A stretch of 64,000 nt of DNA from Streptomyces sp. NBC_01353 (GTDB taxonomy: Bacteria; Actinomycetota; Actinomycetes; Streptomycetales; Streptomycetaceae). Both the position numbers and the translations under genes were made by a program. This document shows, in pieces, positions 9,463-17,839 of the stretch. The first letter of the stretch is position 1, and the number at the start of each line of letters is the position of its first letter. The notes beneath the pieces are model-generated. The model saw only the letters and a program-made list of their open reading frames with translations, was not told where the DNA came from and ran no database searches. The stretch spans positions 930,001-994,000 of the forward strand of contig NZ_CP108352.1 in the NCBI RefSeq assembly GCF_036237275.1. Reading direction: 5' to 3'.

Positions 9463-11246
9463 CAGCTCGTCTCCAGATCACGCAGCACGCCCTTGCCGTA
9501 GTGGGCGGCGCATGCATGGCGCTGCACCTTGCCACTGCTGGTCTTCGGGATCGTGCCGCCGCGTACGAACAGCACCTCGTGGGGTTCGATGCCGTGGTGG
9601 CCGCTCAGGGCCCGGCGGACGGCGCGTACCGCGTCGCGCCGCGTGGGCAGCGAGCCCGGGGCCGGTGTGCGCCGTAGCTCCACGGCCACGACCAGGCGTT
9701 CACCGTCCGCGCTCTGCACGGGGAACGCGGCGGTGCCGGTGGGGGTGAGCCCGGCGAGCGCTTCCTCGACGGTCCCCTCGATGTCGGCCGGGTAGTGGTT
9801 GCGGCCGTCGATGACGATCAGGTCCTTGCGGCGGCCCGTCAGGAACAGCTCCTCGTCGTGGAGGAAGCCCAGGTCCCCCGTGCGCAGCCACTCCGGAGCG
9901 GTCCGCTCGCCCGACACGGTGGTCAGGGCGGTGCCGAAGAGCTCCGCGGAGTCCACGGGCCGCTTCCAGTAGCCGCGGGACACGTTGGGACCCGCCACGC
10001 AGATCTCACCGACCTGCCCCGGCGACCGCTCGACGCCGGTCAGGGGGTCGGCGATCATCAGCCGCACCTCCGGCAGGGGTGTCCCGCAGCCGACGAGCTG
10101 CCACGCTTCGGGATCGTCCGGTGGACAGATCCGTACCCGGCCCTCGGACAGCTGCGCCCGGTCGACGCCGAGCACCGTGGCCCCGTCGAGGGCGGAGGTG
10201 ACACCGAGCGTGGCCTCGGCGAGGCCGTATCCGGGAGCGTGTCCGGACAGCGCGAACCCGCAGCTCGCGAAGGTGTCGGCGAAGGCCCGTACGCTCTCGG
10301 GGCGGACCTGCTCGCTGCCGTTGCACAGGGTGTGCAGCGCGTCCAGGCGCAGGGACCGCTTCTGTTCCTCCGTCACCCGCCGGACGCACAGGTCGAGGGC
10401 GAAGTTGGGTGCTGCGGTCCAGCTTCCCCCGTAGTCGCTGATGAGCTTGAGCCAGCGGTGGGGCTGCTGGACGAACGCCATCGGCGTCAGATGCACCGCG
10501 TGCGCGCCCACGCTGAGGGGCATGGCCACTCCGGTGATGAGCCCCATGTCGTGGAAGTACGGAAGCCAGGACACGATCACGTCCTCGGCGACGAGTTGCG
10601 ACTGCTCGGCGCACTGGCGGGCGGCTGCCATCAGATTGGCGTTGCTGATGAGGACGCCGCGCGGGGCTCGGGTCGAGCCGGAGGTGTACTGGAGATAGGC
10701 GATGTCCGCCGGCGCGGACCCCGCCCGGTTCATGTCCGTGTCTTCGGGGTCCCGGGGCTCGCCGGGCAGGTCGTCGATGAGGACGAGCGGGCAGGGCGAG
10801 GCCGGGGCGGCCTCGGCCGTCAGCTGCGCGACCAGCTCATGGCCGGCGCCGGTGGTGAGGACGCACGCGGGCTCGGAGTCCCGGAGCACTCCGGTGATGC
10901 GGTCGTTGCTGCGGAACGGCTCCGGTGCGTGGAGCGGCACCGCGATCGTCCCGGCGTACAGACAGCCGAGGAAGCCGACGAGATAGTCGAGACCGTGCGG
11001 GGCGAGGAGTGCGACCCGGTCCCCGGTCCGGCAGCGCCGGCGCAGTTCCCCCGCCAACGCCGTCGCCCGCCGGTCCAGTTCGCGGTAGGTGAGCGTGTGA
11101 GCGATCCCTTGCCGGTCGGTTCCGTAGTCGACGAAGGTGAATGCGGGCGCGTCGCCGTCGTTCGCAGCCTTGTGCCGGACCGCGCGCGGAAGGTCGTGGA
11201 ACGCCGTGGCGTTCCTGGCAGAACGCTCCGGGGGTGCGGGAGACAT
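9459..11246 (-). CDS. Fatty acyl-AMP ligase (FAAL, FadD32-like)
   Basis: Adenylate-forming enzyme of 595 aa that activates a long-chain fatty acid as acyl-AMP and passes it to an acyl carrier protein instead of CoA. Diagnostic motifs are AYLQYTSGSTRAPRGV, SWLPYFHDMGLITG, the APNFALDLCVRR segment, GYGLAEATLGVTS and LRTGDLGFLHDEELFLTGRRKDLI, followed by a Lys near the C-terminus (GTIPKTSSGKVQRHAC). These match the FAAL/FadD32 branch and not ordinary acyl-CoA ligases. The stop codon overlaps the start of the PKS, whose first domain is an ACP, the natural acceptor. The start is ATG at 11246. Substrate length cannot be read from the sequence. Confidence 0.92.
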   Translation of the reverse strand: MSPAPPERSARNATAFHDLPRAVRHKAANDGDAPAFTFVDYGTDRQGIAHTLTYRELDRRATALAGELRRRCRTGDRVALLAPHGLDYLVGFLGCLYAGTIAVPLHAPEPFRSNDRITGVLRDSEPACVLTTGAGHELVAQLTAEAAPASPCPLVLIDDLPGEPRDPEDTDMNRAGSAPADIAYLQYTSGSTRAPRGVLISNANLMAAARQCAEQSQLVAEDVIVSWLPYFHDMGLITGVAMPLSVGAHAVHLTPMAFVQQPHRWLKLISDYGGSWTAAPNFALDLCVRRVTEEQKRSLRLDALHTLCNGSEQVRPESVRAFADTFASCGFALSGHAPGYGLAEATLGVTSALDGATVLGVDRAQLSEGRVRICPPDDPEAWQLVGCGTPLPEVRLMIADPLTGVERSPGQVGEICVAGPNVSRGYWKRPVDSAELFGTALTTVSGERTAPEWLRTGDLGFLHDEELFLTGRRKDLIVIDGRNHYPADIEGTVEEALAGLTPTGTAAFPVQSADGERLVVAVELRRTPAPGSLPTRRDAVRAVRRALSGHHGIEPHEVLFVRGGTIPKTSSGKVQRHACAAHYGKGVLRDLETSW

Positions 11247-11317
11247 GCGGGGTGGCCAGCCTTTCGTCGTTCGTGGTCGAGTGCCGCTGTGCGAGGGGTG
11301 AACGCGCCGGTACGGGC

Positions 11318-11956
11318 TCAGCCGCGCTCGAACACGTCACGCAGATATCCCGCCGAGACCCGGTCGAGGTGGTCCAGGAAAAGACGGCGGGCCTCCTCCT
11401 TCTCCTCGGTGGTGATCACATCGGCGGCCAGACCCAGTTCGGAGGAGCGCGCGAGCTCGTAGAACTCCTCGCGCAGCAGGGAACACACGACGGCGTCGAA
11501 GTACCGTCCGTCGAGGAAGAAGTAGTCCCGCAGGATCCCTTCCAGGGTGAATCCTCCGTGGGTGATGATCTGGACCATGTGGCGGTTGTGCATCCCCAGG
11601 GTGAGCTCCACGCGGTGCGCGTTCTTCGCGTGGAAGAGGTAGTTCAGCAGGAGGACGTTCGCCTCCACGCCGTATCCCTGCGCCCAGAGTCCCGGGGTGC
11701 CGATGGCCGAGCCGATGGTGTAGCTGCCCTCGTAGGCAAGGGGGCCCCAGTTGACCGCGCCGACCCGCTCGCCCTCGTGGGTGACGATCATCAGGTAGCG
11801 CATGCCGCCCTGCTGGGTCGCCTGCTTGAGAAGTTCGGCGGGCAGGAACTGCGGGGAACCCGAGGAGTAGGTGCTGACGGTGCTCGCCGACCAGTCCGAG
11901 ATCAGCTGGAAATCCTCGTCGGTACAGCCTTGCAGCGATACGAAGTCCCCGCGCAT
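11318..11956 (-). CDS. GNAT-family acyltransferase, candidate lipid-peptide coupling enzyme
   Basis: A 212-aa GNAT-fold protein. N-terminal residues fit the beta1-alpha1 region (DFVSLQGCTDEDFQLISDWS); the acetyl-CoA-type motif A is weakly kept (GTPGLWAQGYGVEANVLLLNYLF) and is followed by the usual NAHRVELTLGMHNRHMVQIITHGGFTLEGILRDYFFLDGRYFD motif B region, here spread over several strands. In goadvionin, a GNAT enzyme joins the polyketide acyl chain on its carrier protein to the peptide amino group. Its position between KS and FAAL genes in a cluster lacking a thioesterase supports the same role here. The ATG at 11956 shares one base with the stop of the KS gene. The fold call is firm; the coupling function follows from family and context. 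Confidence 0.82.
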   Translation of the reverse strand: MRGDFVSLQGCTDEDFQLISDWSASTVSTYSSGSPQFLPAELLKQATQQGGMRYLMIVTHEGERVGAVNWGPLAYEGSYTIGSAIGTPGLWAQGYGVEANVLLLNYLFHAKNAHRVELTLGMHNRHMVQIITHGGFTLEGILRDYFFLDGRYFDAVVCSLLREEFYELARSSELGLAADVITTEEKEEARRLFLDHLDRVSAGYLRDVFERG

Positions 11957-13218
11957 CACGGCTCCCAGCGGCGCAGAGCGAGCACCGCGTTGTGGCCGCC
12001 GAATCCGAACGAGTTGCTGAGTGCCGCCGTCACCTGGTGCTCCTGCGGGGTGTGGGGCACGAAGTTGAGCTCGGGGTCGATCGGGTTGTCGCAGTTCAGG
12101 GTCGGGGGGACCATGCCGGTTTCGATGGCCTTCAGCGTGGCGATGGCCTCGACGGTGCCGGCGCCCGCGATCAGATGCCCGATCATCGACTTCTGGGAGC
12201 TGATCGGCACGTGGGGCGCACGGTCTCCGAAGACGGCGCGGATGGCGGCGACCTCCGTGTCGTCGTTGAGGACGGTGCCGGTGCCGTGGGCGCTGATGTA
12301 GTCGATGTCCGCGGGTCCGACGCCCGCGTCCTCGAGCGCCATCCGGATCGCCCGCTGGGCGCCCCGGCCTTCGGGATGCGGTGCGGTCGAGTGGTAGGCG
12401 TCGGTGGTGGCGCCGTAGCCGATGAGCTCGCCCAGGATCGTGGCGCCGCGACGTATCGCGTGGTCGGCGGCCTCCACGACGACGACGCCCGCGCCGGCGC
12501 CGAACACGAACCCGTCCCGGTCGGTGTCGAACGGCCGACTGGCCTGCGTGGGAGCGTCGTTACGCCGTGACAGCGCCCGTACGTTGGACATGGCGGCCAC
12601 GTCGAGCCGGGTGATCGGGTCGTCGGAGCCACCGGCAATCATGGCGTCGGCGCGGCCTTCGCGGATCATGTGCATGGCTTCACCGATGCAGGTGGTGCCG
12701 GTGGCGCAGGCGGTGATGATCGCCCCGGTCGGGCCCTCGGCGCCGTAGCGCATCGCGACCTCCGCGGACGGGTTGTCCGGGGCGCCGCCGATGGCGTATC
12801 CGGCACTGATCCCTCGCGGACCACGCACCCGCAGCCGCTCCACGGCGTCGATGCAGGCGATGTTGGCGCCGTAGCCCGAGCCGATCAGCACGCCCACCCG
12901 GTGGCCGGTCTCCTCCGTGATGGTCAGCTTGGACTGTTCCATGGCCTGGACGGCGGCCGACACCGCGAACCAGCCGAAGCGGTCCATGCGTCGACTGGCC
13001 ACCCTGGACATGTACTTGGTGGGGTCGAAGTCGGTGATCTCGGCGGCGATGCGGGTCTGCAGGTCCGACGGGTCGAACGCGGTGATGGGGCCGACCCCGC
13101 TGCGTCCTTCGAGCAACGACGACCAGAAGTCCTCGACCGTCGTGCCGATCGCTGTCACGACACCGGTGCCGGTGACCACGACGCGGCGTCGGGTGCCGCT
13201 CTCATCATTTCGGGACAC
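11956..13218 (-). CDS. FabF-like beta-ketoacyl-ACP synthase, stand-alone
   Basis: Condensing enzyme of 420 aa performing decarboxylative Claisen condensation of acyl and malonyl-ACP. The triad is intact: Cys in TACATGTTC, His in SAHGTGTVLND and His in SMIGHLIAGAGTVE. The N-terminus reads RRRVVVTGTGVVTAIGTTVEDFW and the C-terminus LSNSFGFGGHNAVLAL. The chosen GTG at 13218 (VSRNDESG) overlaps the upstream ligase by 14 nt and has GAGAGG upstream. It is not an ageing KSbeta because the catalytic Cys is present. With the free ACP, FabG-like and FabI-like genes it forms a dissociated chain-building set within this cluster; it could make the fatty starter or extend the chain on the free ACP. Confidence 0.9.
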   Translation of the reverse strand: MSRNDESGTRRRVVVTGTGVVTAIGTTVEDFWSSLLEGRSGVGPITAFDPSDLQTRIAAEITDFDPTKYMSRVASRRMDRFGWFAVSAAVQAMEQSKLTITEETGHRVGVLIGSGYGANIACIDAVERLRVRGPRGISAGYAIGGAPDNPSAEVAMRYGAEGPTGAIITACATGTTCIGEAMHMIREGRADAMIAGGSDDPITRLDVAAMSNVRALSRRNDAPTQASRPFDTDRDGFVFGAGAGVVVVEAADHAIRRGATILGELIGYGATTDAYHSTAPHPEGRGAQRAIRMALEDAGVGPADIDYISAHGTGTVLNDDTEVAAIRAVFGDRAPHVPISSQKSMIGHLIAGAGTVEAIATLKAIETGMVPPTLNCDNPIDPELNFVPHTPQEHQVTAALSNSFGFGGHNAVLALRRWEP

Positions 13219-14764
13219 AGTGGTTCCGCCTCTCTTTCGTTCCGGTCTGCGGGGCCGTACCGGCCCTGCCCGGGTTCTTGCGTGCAAGGGCCCGGTGGAC
13301 GTGCTCGGTCAGCGCGGAGACATCCGTCTTGCCGCGGTGGTTGACCGGGAACCGGTTCATCACGAGCACGTGGTTGGGCTGTTCGTACGGAGGGAGGAGC
13401 GCGCAGATGCGCTGCCGCCACAACCGCGGTTCCTCTTCGGCCGGGTCCTCGACCACGAAGGTCAGCTCATGGCCGCGGCGGGCGTCCTCCAGCGAGACGA
13501 TCTTCACCGGGCGGCCGCAGGCCTCGGCCTTGCGCTCCAGTACCTCGGGGTAGAGCGTGTGGCCCAGGCGGTGGACGGCGAACTTGCGGCCGAGGACGTG
13601 GAGGTTGCCGGACTCGTCCCGGTAGCCCAGGTCACCGGTGCGGTAGTGCTCGGTCCTCGTCGGTGGGGCGACCGTCCCGATCTCGGTGAGGTACCCCTCC
13701 ATGAGGTCCGGGGTCCGTACCCACACCTCGCCGACCTCGGTGGGCGGCAGGCTCCGTCCGTCCTCGCCCACGATCCGTACGTCGACGCCGTCGAGGACCC
13801 GGCCGCAGCCGTGCGGATTGCCCGGGGTGGCGTAGGCGATGTTGCCGGCCTCGGTGCTGCCGTACCCGTCGAGCAGCGGGCTCCCGGTGGCCTCGGCGAA
13901 GTGGCGCCCCAGTTCGCGGTCCATCGGCGCACCACCCGTGCACCACAGCCGTACCCTGTCCAGGCCCGACAGCAGACGTGGTCTGCGCTGTCCGAGACTG
14001 ATCAGGCTCCGGTAGGTGGCCGGGGTCGCGTCCACGACGGTCGCACCGTGCAGGGCCCCGGCCGTCAGCGCCCGGTCGAGGCGGGTGTGCGGCACCACGA
14101 CGAGTGACGCGCCCGCCAGCCAGGCGAGGAAGATCATGGAGAGTCCGTACTGGTGCGAGAAGGGCAGCACCGGCAGCAGGACGTCGTCGGCGCGGTAACC
14201 CAGATAGCGGCGGGTGCGCTCCAGGTTCCGCAGGAACGCGGAGCCCGACTTCACGACGGCCTTGGGTTCTCCCGTGGTCCCCGAGGACCACAACACCAGC
14301 GCGTCGGCCCGCGCCCGCCAACGCTCCGCGGAGAATCGCTCGCCACTCTCGCGGTTCCCGGGTGTCGTGCCTTGCATCGGGGCCAGGTCGGCGACCCGCA
14401 GCTGCCGGACACCGTCCGGCAGTGGCCCGTGCTGCTCCACGAGCGCGAACCGCACGCCGGTGAACCGGGCGACACGGTGGGTCTCCTCGGCGGTCTGCTC
14501 CGCGTCCACGAGCACGATCGACGTGTCGAGATGGACCAGGGCGAGCAACGCCGCGACGAACTCGGGCGAGTTGCCGGCCTTGAGGAGGACGCGGTCTCCG
14601 CTTCCGACGCCCTGGTCACGCAGTATCCCCGCCGTCCTCAGGGCATCCGCCTCGGCGGCGGTCGGCGCAGCCGAGGGACCGGTGCCGATGACCCTCAGGG
14701 ACGGTCGGCCCCGCTGCGGGTCGGCGACCCGACCGATGCCGGGCGTGGAACGTACCTGCGCCAT
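13205..14764 (-). CDS. Class I adenylate-forming acyl ligase
   Basis: ANL-superfamily enzyme of 519 aa that forms an acyl adenylate and then a thioester. Motifs: LWSSGTTGEPKAVVKS (A3), LDGYGSTEAG (A5), EHYRTGDLGYRDESGNLHVLGRKF (A7-A8) and the catalytic Lys in NHRGKTDVS (A10). It lacks the FAAL sequence marks seen in the neighbouring ligase, so the cluster has two different activating enzymes. I place the start at ATG 14764 (MAQVRSTPG), which has GGAAGGA upstream; an in-frame ATG at 14806 lies close to the hairpin and has poor spacing. It is the first gene after the precursor genes and the hairpin at 14817-14853. It may load an unusual carboxylic acid onto the free ACP or CoA; the substrate is unknown. 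Confidence 0.85.
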   Translation of the reverse strand: MAQVRSTPGIGRVADPQRGRPSLRVIGTGPSAAPTAAEADALRTAGILRDQGVGSGDRVLLKAGNSPEFVAALLALVHLDTSIVLVDAEQTAEETHRVARFTGVRFALVEQHGPLPDGVRQLRVADLAPMQGTTPGNRESGERFSAERWRARADALVLWSSGTTGEPKAVVKSGSAFLRNLERTRRYLGYRADDVLLPVLPFSHQYGLSMIFLAWLAGASLVVVPHTRLDRALTAGALHGATVVDATPATYRSLISLGQRRPRLLSGLDRVRLWCTGGAPMDRELGRHFAEATGSPLLDGYGSTEAGNIAYATPGNPHGCGRVLDGVDVRIVGEDGRSLPPTEVGEVWVRTPDLMEGYLTEIGTVAPPTRTEHYRTGDLGYRDESGNLHVLGRKFAVHRLGHTLYPEVLERKAEACGRPVKIVSLEDARRGHELTFVVEDPAEEEPRLWRQRICALLPPYEQPNHVLVMNRFPVNHRGKTDVSALTEHVHRALARKNPGRAGTAPQTGTKERRNHCVPK

Positions 14765-14816
14765 CTGCTTGTTGCTTCCTTCCGGACCGGGGTACCGGTC
14801 GGGCATCCTGGGGACG

Positions 14817-14853
14817 GGTGGCGTGAGCCGTCATTGCCTCGGCTCACGCCACC
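14817..14853 (-). terminator. Perfect 14-bp hairpin between precursor genes and downstream biosynthetic genes
   Basis: Arms GGTGGCGTGAGCCG (14817-14830) and CGGCTCACGCCACC (14840-14853) pair without mismatch around a 9-nt loop. It sits 20 nt after the stop of the second precursor gene and before the ligase. No U-tract follows, which is common in GC-rich actinomycetes. Placement after small precursor genes suggests a partial terminator or 3' stabiliser that keeps precursor mRNA far more abundant than the long downstream biosynthetic message. Confidence 0.75.
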
Positions 14854-14873
14854 TCTTACTGCCGCGCCATGGC

Positions 14874-14966
14874 TCAGCAGTTCCAGCTGGTGGTGCTGGC
14901 CGCCATCAGAGCGGTCTCCTCCTCGGAGGTCTCAAGCTCCTGGAGGTCGAGGATCGCCTCGGTCAT
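14874..14966 (-). CDS. Lipolanthine precursor peptide, copy 2
   Basis: A 30-residue peptide gene. Leader MTEAILDLQELETSEEE carries the ILDLQ motif that class III lanthipeptide synthetases recognise. The C-terminus is S-T-T-S-W-N-C, an exact S-x2-S-x2-C pattern with a terminal Cys, as needed for avionin formation by two Ser dehydrations and decarboxylation of the Cys. The codons are identical to copy 1, 142 bp away. The SD is weaker than copy 1 (AGGAAGGGGGTGACACCC before ATG). It is followed by the hairpin at 14817-14853. The leader cleavage site is not certain; an eight-residue core A-S-T-T-S-W-N-C would fit known avionin lipopeptides. No protease gene was seen in the cluster. Confidence 0.9.
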   Translation of the reverse strand: MTEAILDLQELETSEEETALMAASTTSWNC

Positions 14967-15015
14967 GGGTGTCACCCCCTTCCTGCTGTGCGGGTTACGC
15001 GGGACGGTCGGCCAC

Positions 15016-15108
15016 TCAGCAGTTCCAGCTGGTGGTGCTGGCCGCCATCAGAGCGGTCTCCTCCTCGGAGGTCTCAAGCTCCTGGAGGTCGAGGATCGCC
15101 TCGGTCAT
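15016..15108 (-). CDS. Lipolanthine precursor peptide, copy 1
   Basis: Same 30 residues as copy 2: an acidic leader with ILDLQ, then ALMAA and the C-terminal S-T-T-S-W-N-C. It lies between the synthetase gene (stop at 15218) and copy 2. It has a strong ribosome site, GAGGAGGTGACACCC before the ATG, so it should be translated very efficiently. Ser and Cys spacing (S-x2-S-x2-C) distinguishes it from labyrinthopeptin-type precursors, in which the second Ser-Cys gap is longer. The product is expected to be dehydrated and cyclised by the LanKC and oxidatively decarboxylated by the LanD at 19357-20010. Confidence 0.92.
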   Translation of the reverse strand: MTEAILDLQELETSEEETALMAASTTSWNC

Positions 15109-15217
15109 GGGTGTCACCTCCTCTCTCTTCGCTCGTGGGAGGACCGGACCTGTCGGGCCGGCCACATCTGGGGGCGGCGGGCGCGGTGAGGGAACCTCAC
15201 GCGCTCCGGGCCGCGCG

Positions 15218-17839
15218 TCACTGGGGACGGGGGGTGAAGAACGGCAGGAACGTGCTGCCGTCCACCGCGGCGGTGATGCCGAGCAGCACGCCCGCGTTTC
15301 CCGTCGCGAGGTCCATCGAGAGCCGGTACGACTGGTCGCCGGGGAAGGCCAGATGTCCCTCGTAGGACAACTTGTGCCAGCTGAGTGCCCCGAGATGGCG
15401 GCGTACCGCCTCGCGAGCCTCGGTTCCGCCGTCGCGGTGGGCCAACCGGGCCACGACACTCATCAGTCCGCTGCGCCCGTTGAACAGGTGGGGCTCGGCG
15501 ACGTACTCCGATTGGCAGGCCCGGCGCAGCGCCGGGAGCACGGCCGCCAGGTCGGCGTCCGCACGTGCGGTCAGCAGCTCGTCGGCGACGAGGGCGATGC
15601 CCCCGCTGCCCACCTCGAGGTACGACAGAGTGCGGATCGAGTCGGCGACCTGGACGCTGCCGTTGCTCCGGGTCGTGCAGGCTTCCAGGTCGCGCTGGAG
15701 CGCCTCGACGGCCAGGTCCCAGAAGGTCTCGTCACCGCTGCTCTCGTACAGCCGCAGCAGGAACAGGGCGACTCCCGACCAGCCGCGCATCAGCCCGGCC
15801 TGGGCACGTCCGGGTGTCACGTCGGATCCGGGTTCGCGCAGCAACCGGCCCAGACGAAGACCCAGTTCATGGGCTTCCGTCCGGCAGCCTTCGTCGTCGT
15901 GACGGCCGGCGAAGTGCAGCAGGTTCAGTCCGGCGCCGGCGAGACCGCCGAACAGGCTGGGGTCGGTCAGTCCACGGGTGGCCTCACGGGCCCGCTCCAG
16001 CGTCTCGCGCGCCTCCTCGACGTGCCCGAGCTCGTCGAGCACGTACGCGATGCCGTGCAGTCCGCTGTAGAAGCCCGGACGCAGGTACGTGGTGGTGCGC
16101 ACCGCGTCGAGCAGCCACTTCTCATGTTCGGGGGCGGTGGTGACCGCGCCGGTGGTCCGCAGCGCCCACAGCACACCGGCCGCCCCGTGCGCGAAGCCAA
16201 GGGCGTCGTGCTGGAACTGCTGGATGTCGCCGGGGAAGAGACGGTCCGTACGGTCCGGGGTGGCGCTCCGTGCGATGGCCGACGCGAGCGAGACCCGTAC
16301 GGAGTCCCAGTCGACGCGGTCCGCGTCGAGATCCACATCGAGCGGGCGGCCGAGCTGCGCACGGCGGCGTTCCACCAGTTCCCGGGGGAAGGGCGACACC
16401 TGGGCGTCGCCGTCCGCGCCCGGTGGCGGCGTCGTGTCGGCGCGAATCCGGTCGCAGAACCCTTCGGGGAGGTCCGCGAAGCGGGCCTCGACGGCGGTGA
16501 GCGTCTCCGCCAGCTTGGTGGGCGAGAGCGGGAACAGTCGGTTGACCGGCAGGTGGAACCAGAGGCGCAGCATCGCCAGCGCATAGCGGTCCACCGAGGT
16601 CCCGGTGAATCCGGCGGGCGCCACGAAGCCCTGGGCGCCCAGCGCCGGCCGCTCGTCCTTGCCCCCGTCGGTGCTGAAGGCGGCTTCGAAGTCGACGAGC
16701 GAGAGCTGCCCGTCCGAGCGGATCAGGATGTTGCCCGGGTGCAGGTCGCCGAAGACGACACCCCGCTCGTGGACGTCGGCGATGAGCTTCTCCAGCCGGG
16801 CGGAGATGGCGGTGACCTTGTCCTCGTACTCCCGCTCGTCGGCTCGATCCGTTCCGAAGTGCACCAGGGGGTGGTACGTCGCGAGCCAGAGCCACAGCAC
16901 GTCGCCCTCCCGGTACTCCATGGCCAGGAAGTGATGTCCGCCCGCCACCAGGTACTCGTAGAACTCGGGAATGCCCTCCACGCCGGCCAGCCGCTCCAGC
17001 GCCCATCGCTCGCGGCCGAGCCGCTCCACGGCGTCGCGGCCGCTCATGTCGAGTCCGGCACCGGGCCGGGCCTCCTTGAGCACCACCGTCCTGTTGTCGG
17101 AGAGTCGTTCGGCGAGGTAGACACCGCCACCGTTGGAGAAGTGCAGCGCGCGCTTCACCTTGTACGGGAAGTTCTCGGTGCCTGCCTTGCGGCGGGCGAG
17201 ATGGGGAGCGAGGAATTCGGGGATCTCCACCCACGGCGGCGCGTAGTGACCGGGGCGGCGCTCGTCGGGTACGAGCGTGCCGTCGGGCGTCTCGACGGCG
17301 AGGACGCGATCGCCCTTCCCCGTGCGGCAGTACCGCCGGCGGAACCCGCCGTAGCGCACATGGAGAGGTCCTTCGCCCCACCGCAGATCGCTGAGGATGT
17401 AGGGACCGGGCGTCCCCTTCAGCTCCGCGCCGAGTTCGGTGAGCACGGTCTCGAGCTGCCGGTCGTCCCGTGGGTAGACGGTGACGAGCTTGCCGCTCGA
17501 CTGGCGCGGCATGTACTTGGAGTTGCAGAGCCTGAACAGCTGCTTGTCGCGCAGGAACTTGAAGGGGATGCCTCGCTCCGTGCAGTAGGCCCACACGGTG
17601 TCGACCACATGCTCGGCGTTCTCGGCGTCCGAGGAGACATGGATCTTCCACCCCTGCGCGGGATGGTCCGCCACGTCCGGGTTCATCGTCACCCAGACGT
17701 CGTGCGAGGAGCGCCGCCAGTCCGCGGGGATCTCCCGCGTCACCGCGGCGAAGCGGTCGTCCTCGTGGCCGCTCCATTCACCCAGCGACTCGTAGAAGAC
17801 CAGATCCGCCCAGCCGTAGAGCTGGCGCTGCTCGATCAC
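15218..17839 (-). CDS. Class III lanthipeptide synthetase (LanKC), avionin-forming type
   Basis: Trifunctional enzyme of 873 aa. The N-terminal lyase-like region begins VIEQRQLYGWADLVFYES. The central Ser/Thr kinase has FSNGGGVYLAERL, the ATP Lys in VVLKEARP, the catalytic loop VVFGDLHPGNILI and VDFEAAF (DFE). The C-terminal LanC-like cyclase keeps GLHGIAYVL and GWSGVALFL, but the zinc-ligand CHG is NGRSGL, so it is the zinc-free class III type. It phosphorylates precursor Ser residues, eliminates them and helps cyclise. I choose GTG at 17839, preceded by GGAGAGGAG at good spacing. An in-frame ATG at 17899 has no ribosome site. The gene is first in the leftward string and directly precedes the precursor genes. 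Confidence 0.95.
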   Translation of the reverse strand: MIEQRQLYGWADLVFYESLGEWSGHEDDRFAAVTREIPADWRRSSHDVWVTMNPDVADHPAQGWKIHVSSDAENAEHVVDTVWAYCTERGIPFKFLRDKQLFRLCNSKYMPRQSSGKLVTVYPRDDRQLETVLTELGAELKGTPGPYILSDLRWGEGPLHVRYGGFRRRYCRTGKGDRVLAVETPDGTLVPDERRPGHYAPPWVEIPEFLAPHLARRKAGTENFPYKVKRALHFSNGGGVYLAERLSDNRTVVLKEARPGAGLDMSGRDAVERLGRERWALERLAGVEGIPEFYEYLVAGGHHFLAMEYREGDVLWLWLATYHPLVHFGTDRADEREYEDKVTAISARLEKLIADVHERGVVFGDLHPGNILIRSDGQLSLVDFEAAFSTDGGKDERPALGAQGFVAPAGFTGTSVDRYALAMLRLWFHLPVNRLFPLSPTKLAETLTAVEARFADLPEGFCDRIRADTTPPPGADGDAQVSPFPRELVERRRAQLGRPLDVDLDADRVDWDSVRVSLASAIARSATPDRTDRLFPGDIQQFQHDALGFAHGAAGVLWALRTTGAVTTAPEHEKWLLDAVRTTTYLRPGFYSGLHGIAYVLDELGHVEEARETLERAREATRGLTDPSLFGGLAGAGLNLLHFAGRHDDEGCRTEAHELGLRLGRLLREPGSDVTPGRAQAGLMRGWSGVALFLLRLYESSGDETFWDLAVEALQRDLEACTTRSNGSVQVADSIRTLSYLEVGSGGIALVADELLTARADADLAAVLPALRRACQSEYVAEPHLFNGRSGLMSVVARLAHRDGGTEAREAVRRHLGALSWHKLSYEGHLAFPGDQSYRLSMDLATGNAGVLLGITAAVDGSTFLPFFTPRPQ

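Larger units (their letters stand above)
14873..15118 (-). repeat. Two identical 104-nt direct repeats carrying the precursor genes
   Basis: Positions 14873-14976 and 15015-15118 are identical base for base, covering each whole precursor gene plus 10 nt upstream. The flanks differ, including the ribosome-binding region beyond the shared part. The period is 142 bp. Zero synonymous differences imply a recent duplication or continuing gene conversion. Confidence 0.95.

Noticed and set aside
14874-15108. Labionin (labyrinthopeptin-like) precursor
   Set aside because: The Ser-Cys spacing is S-x2-S-x2-C with terminal Cys and a LanD is present, fitting avionin better than labionin, which has a longer second gap.
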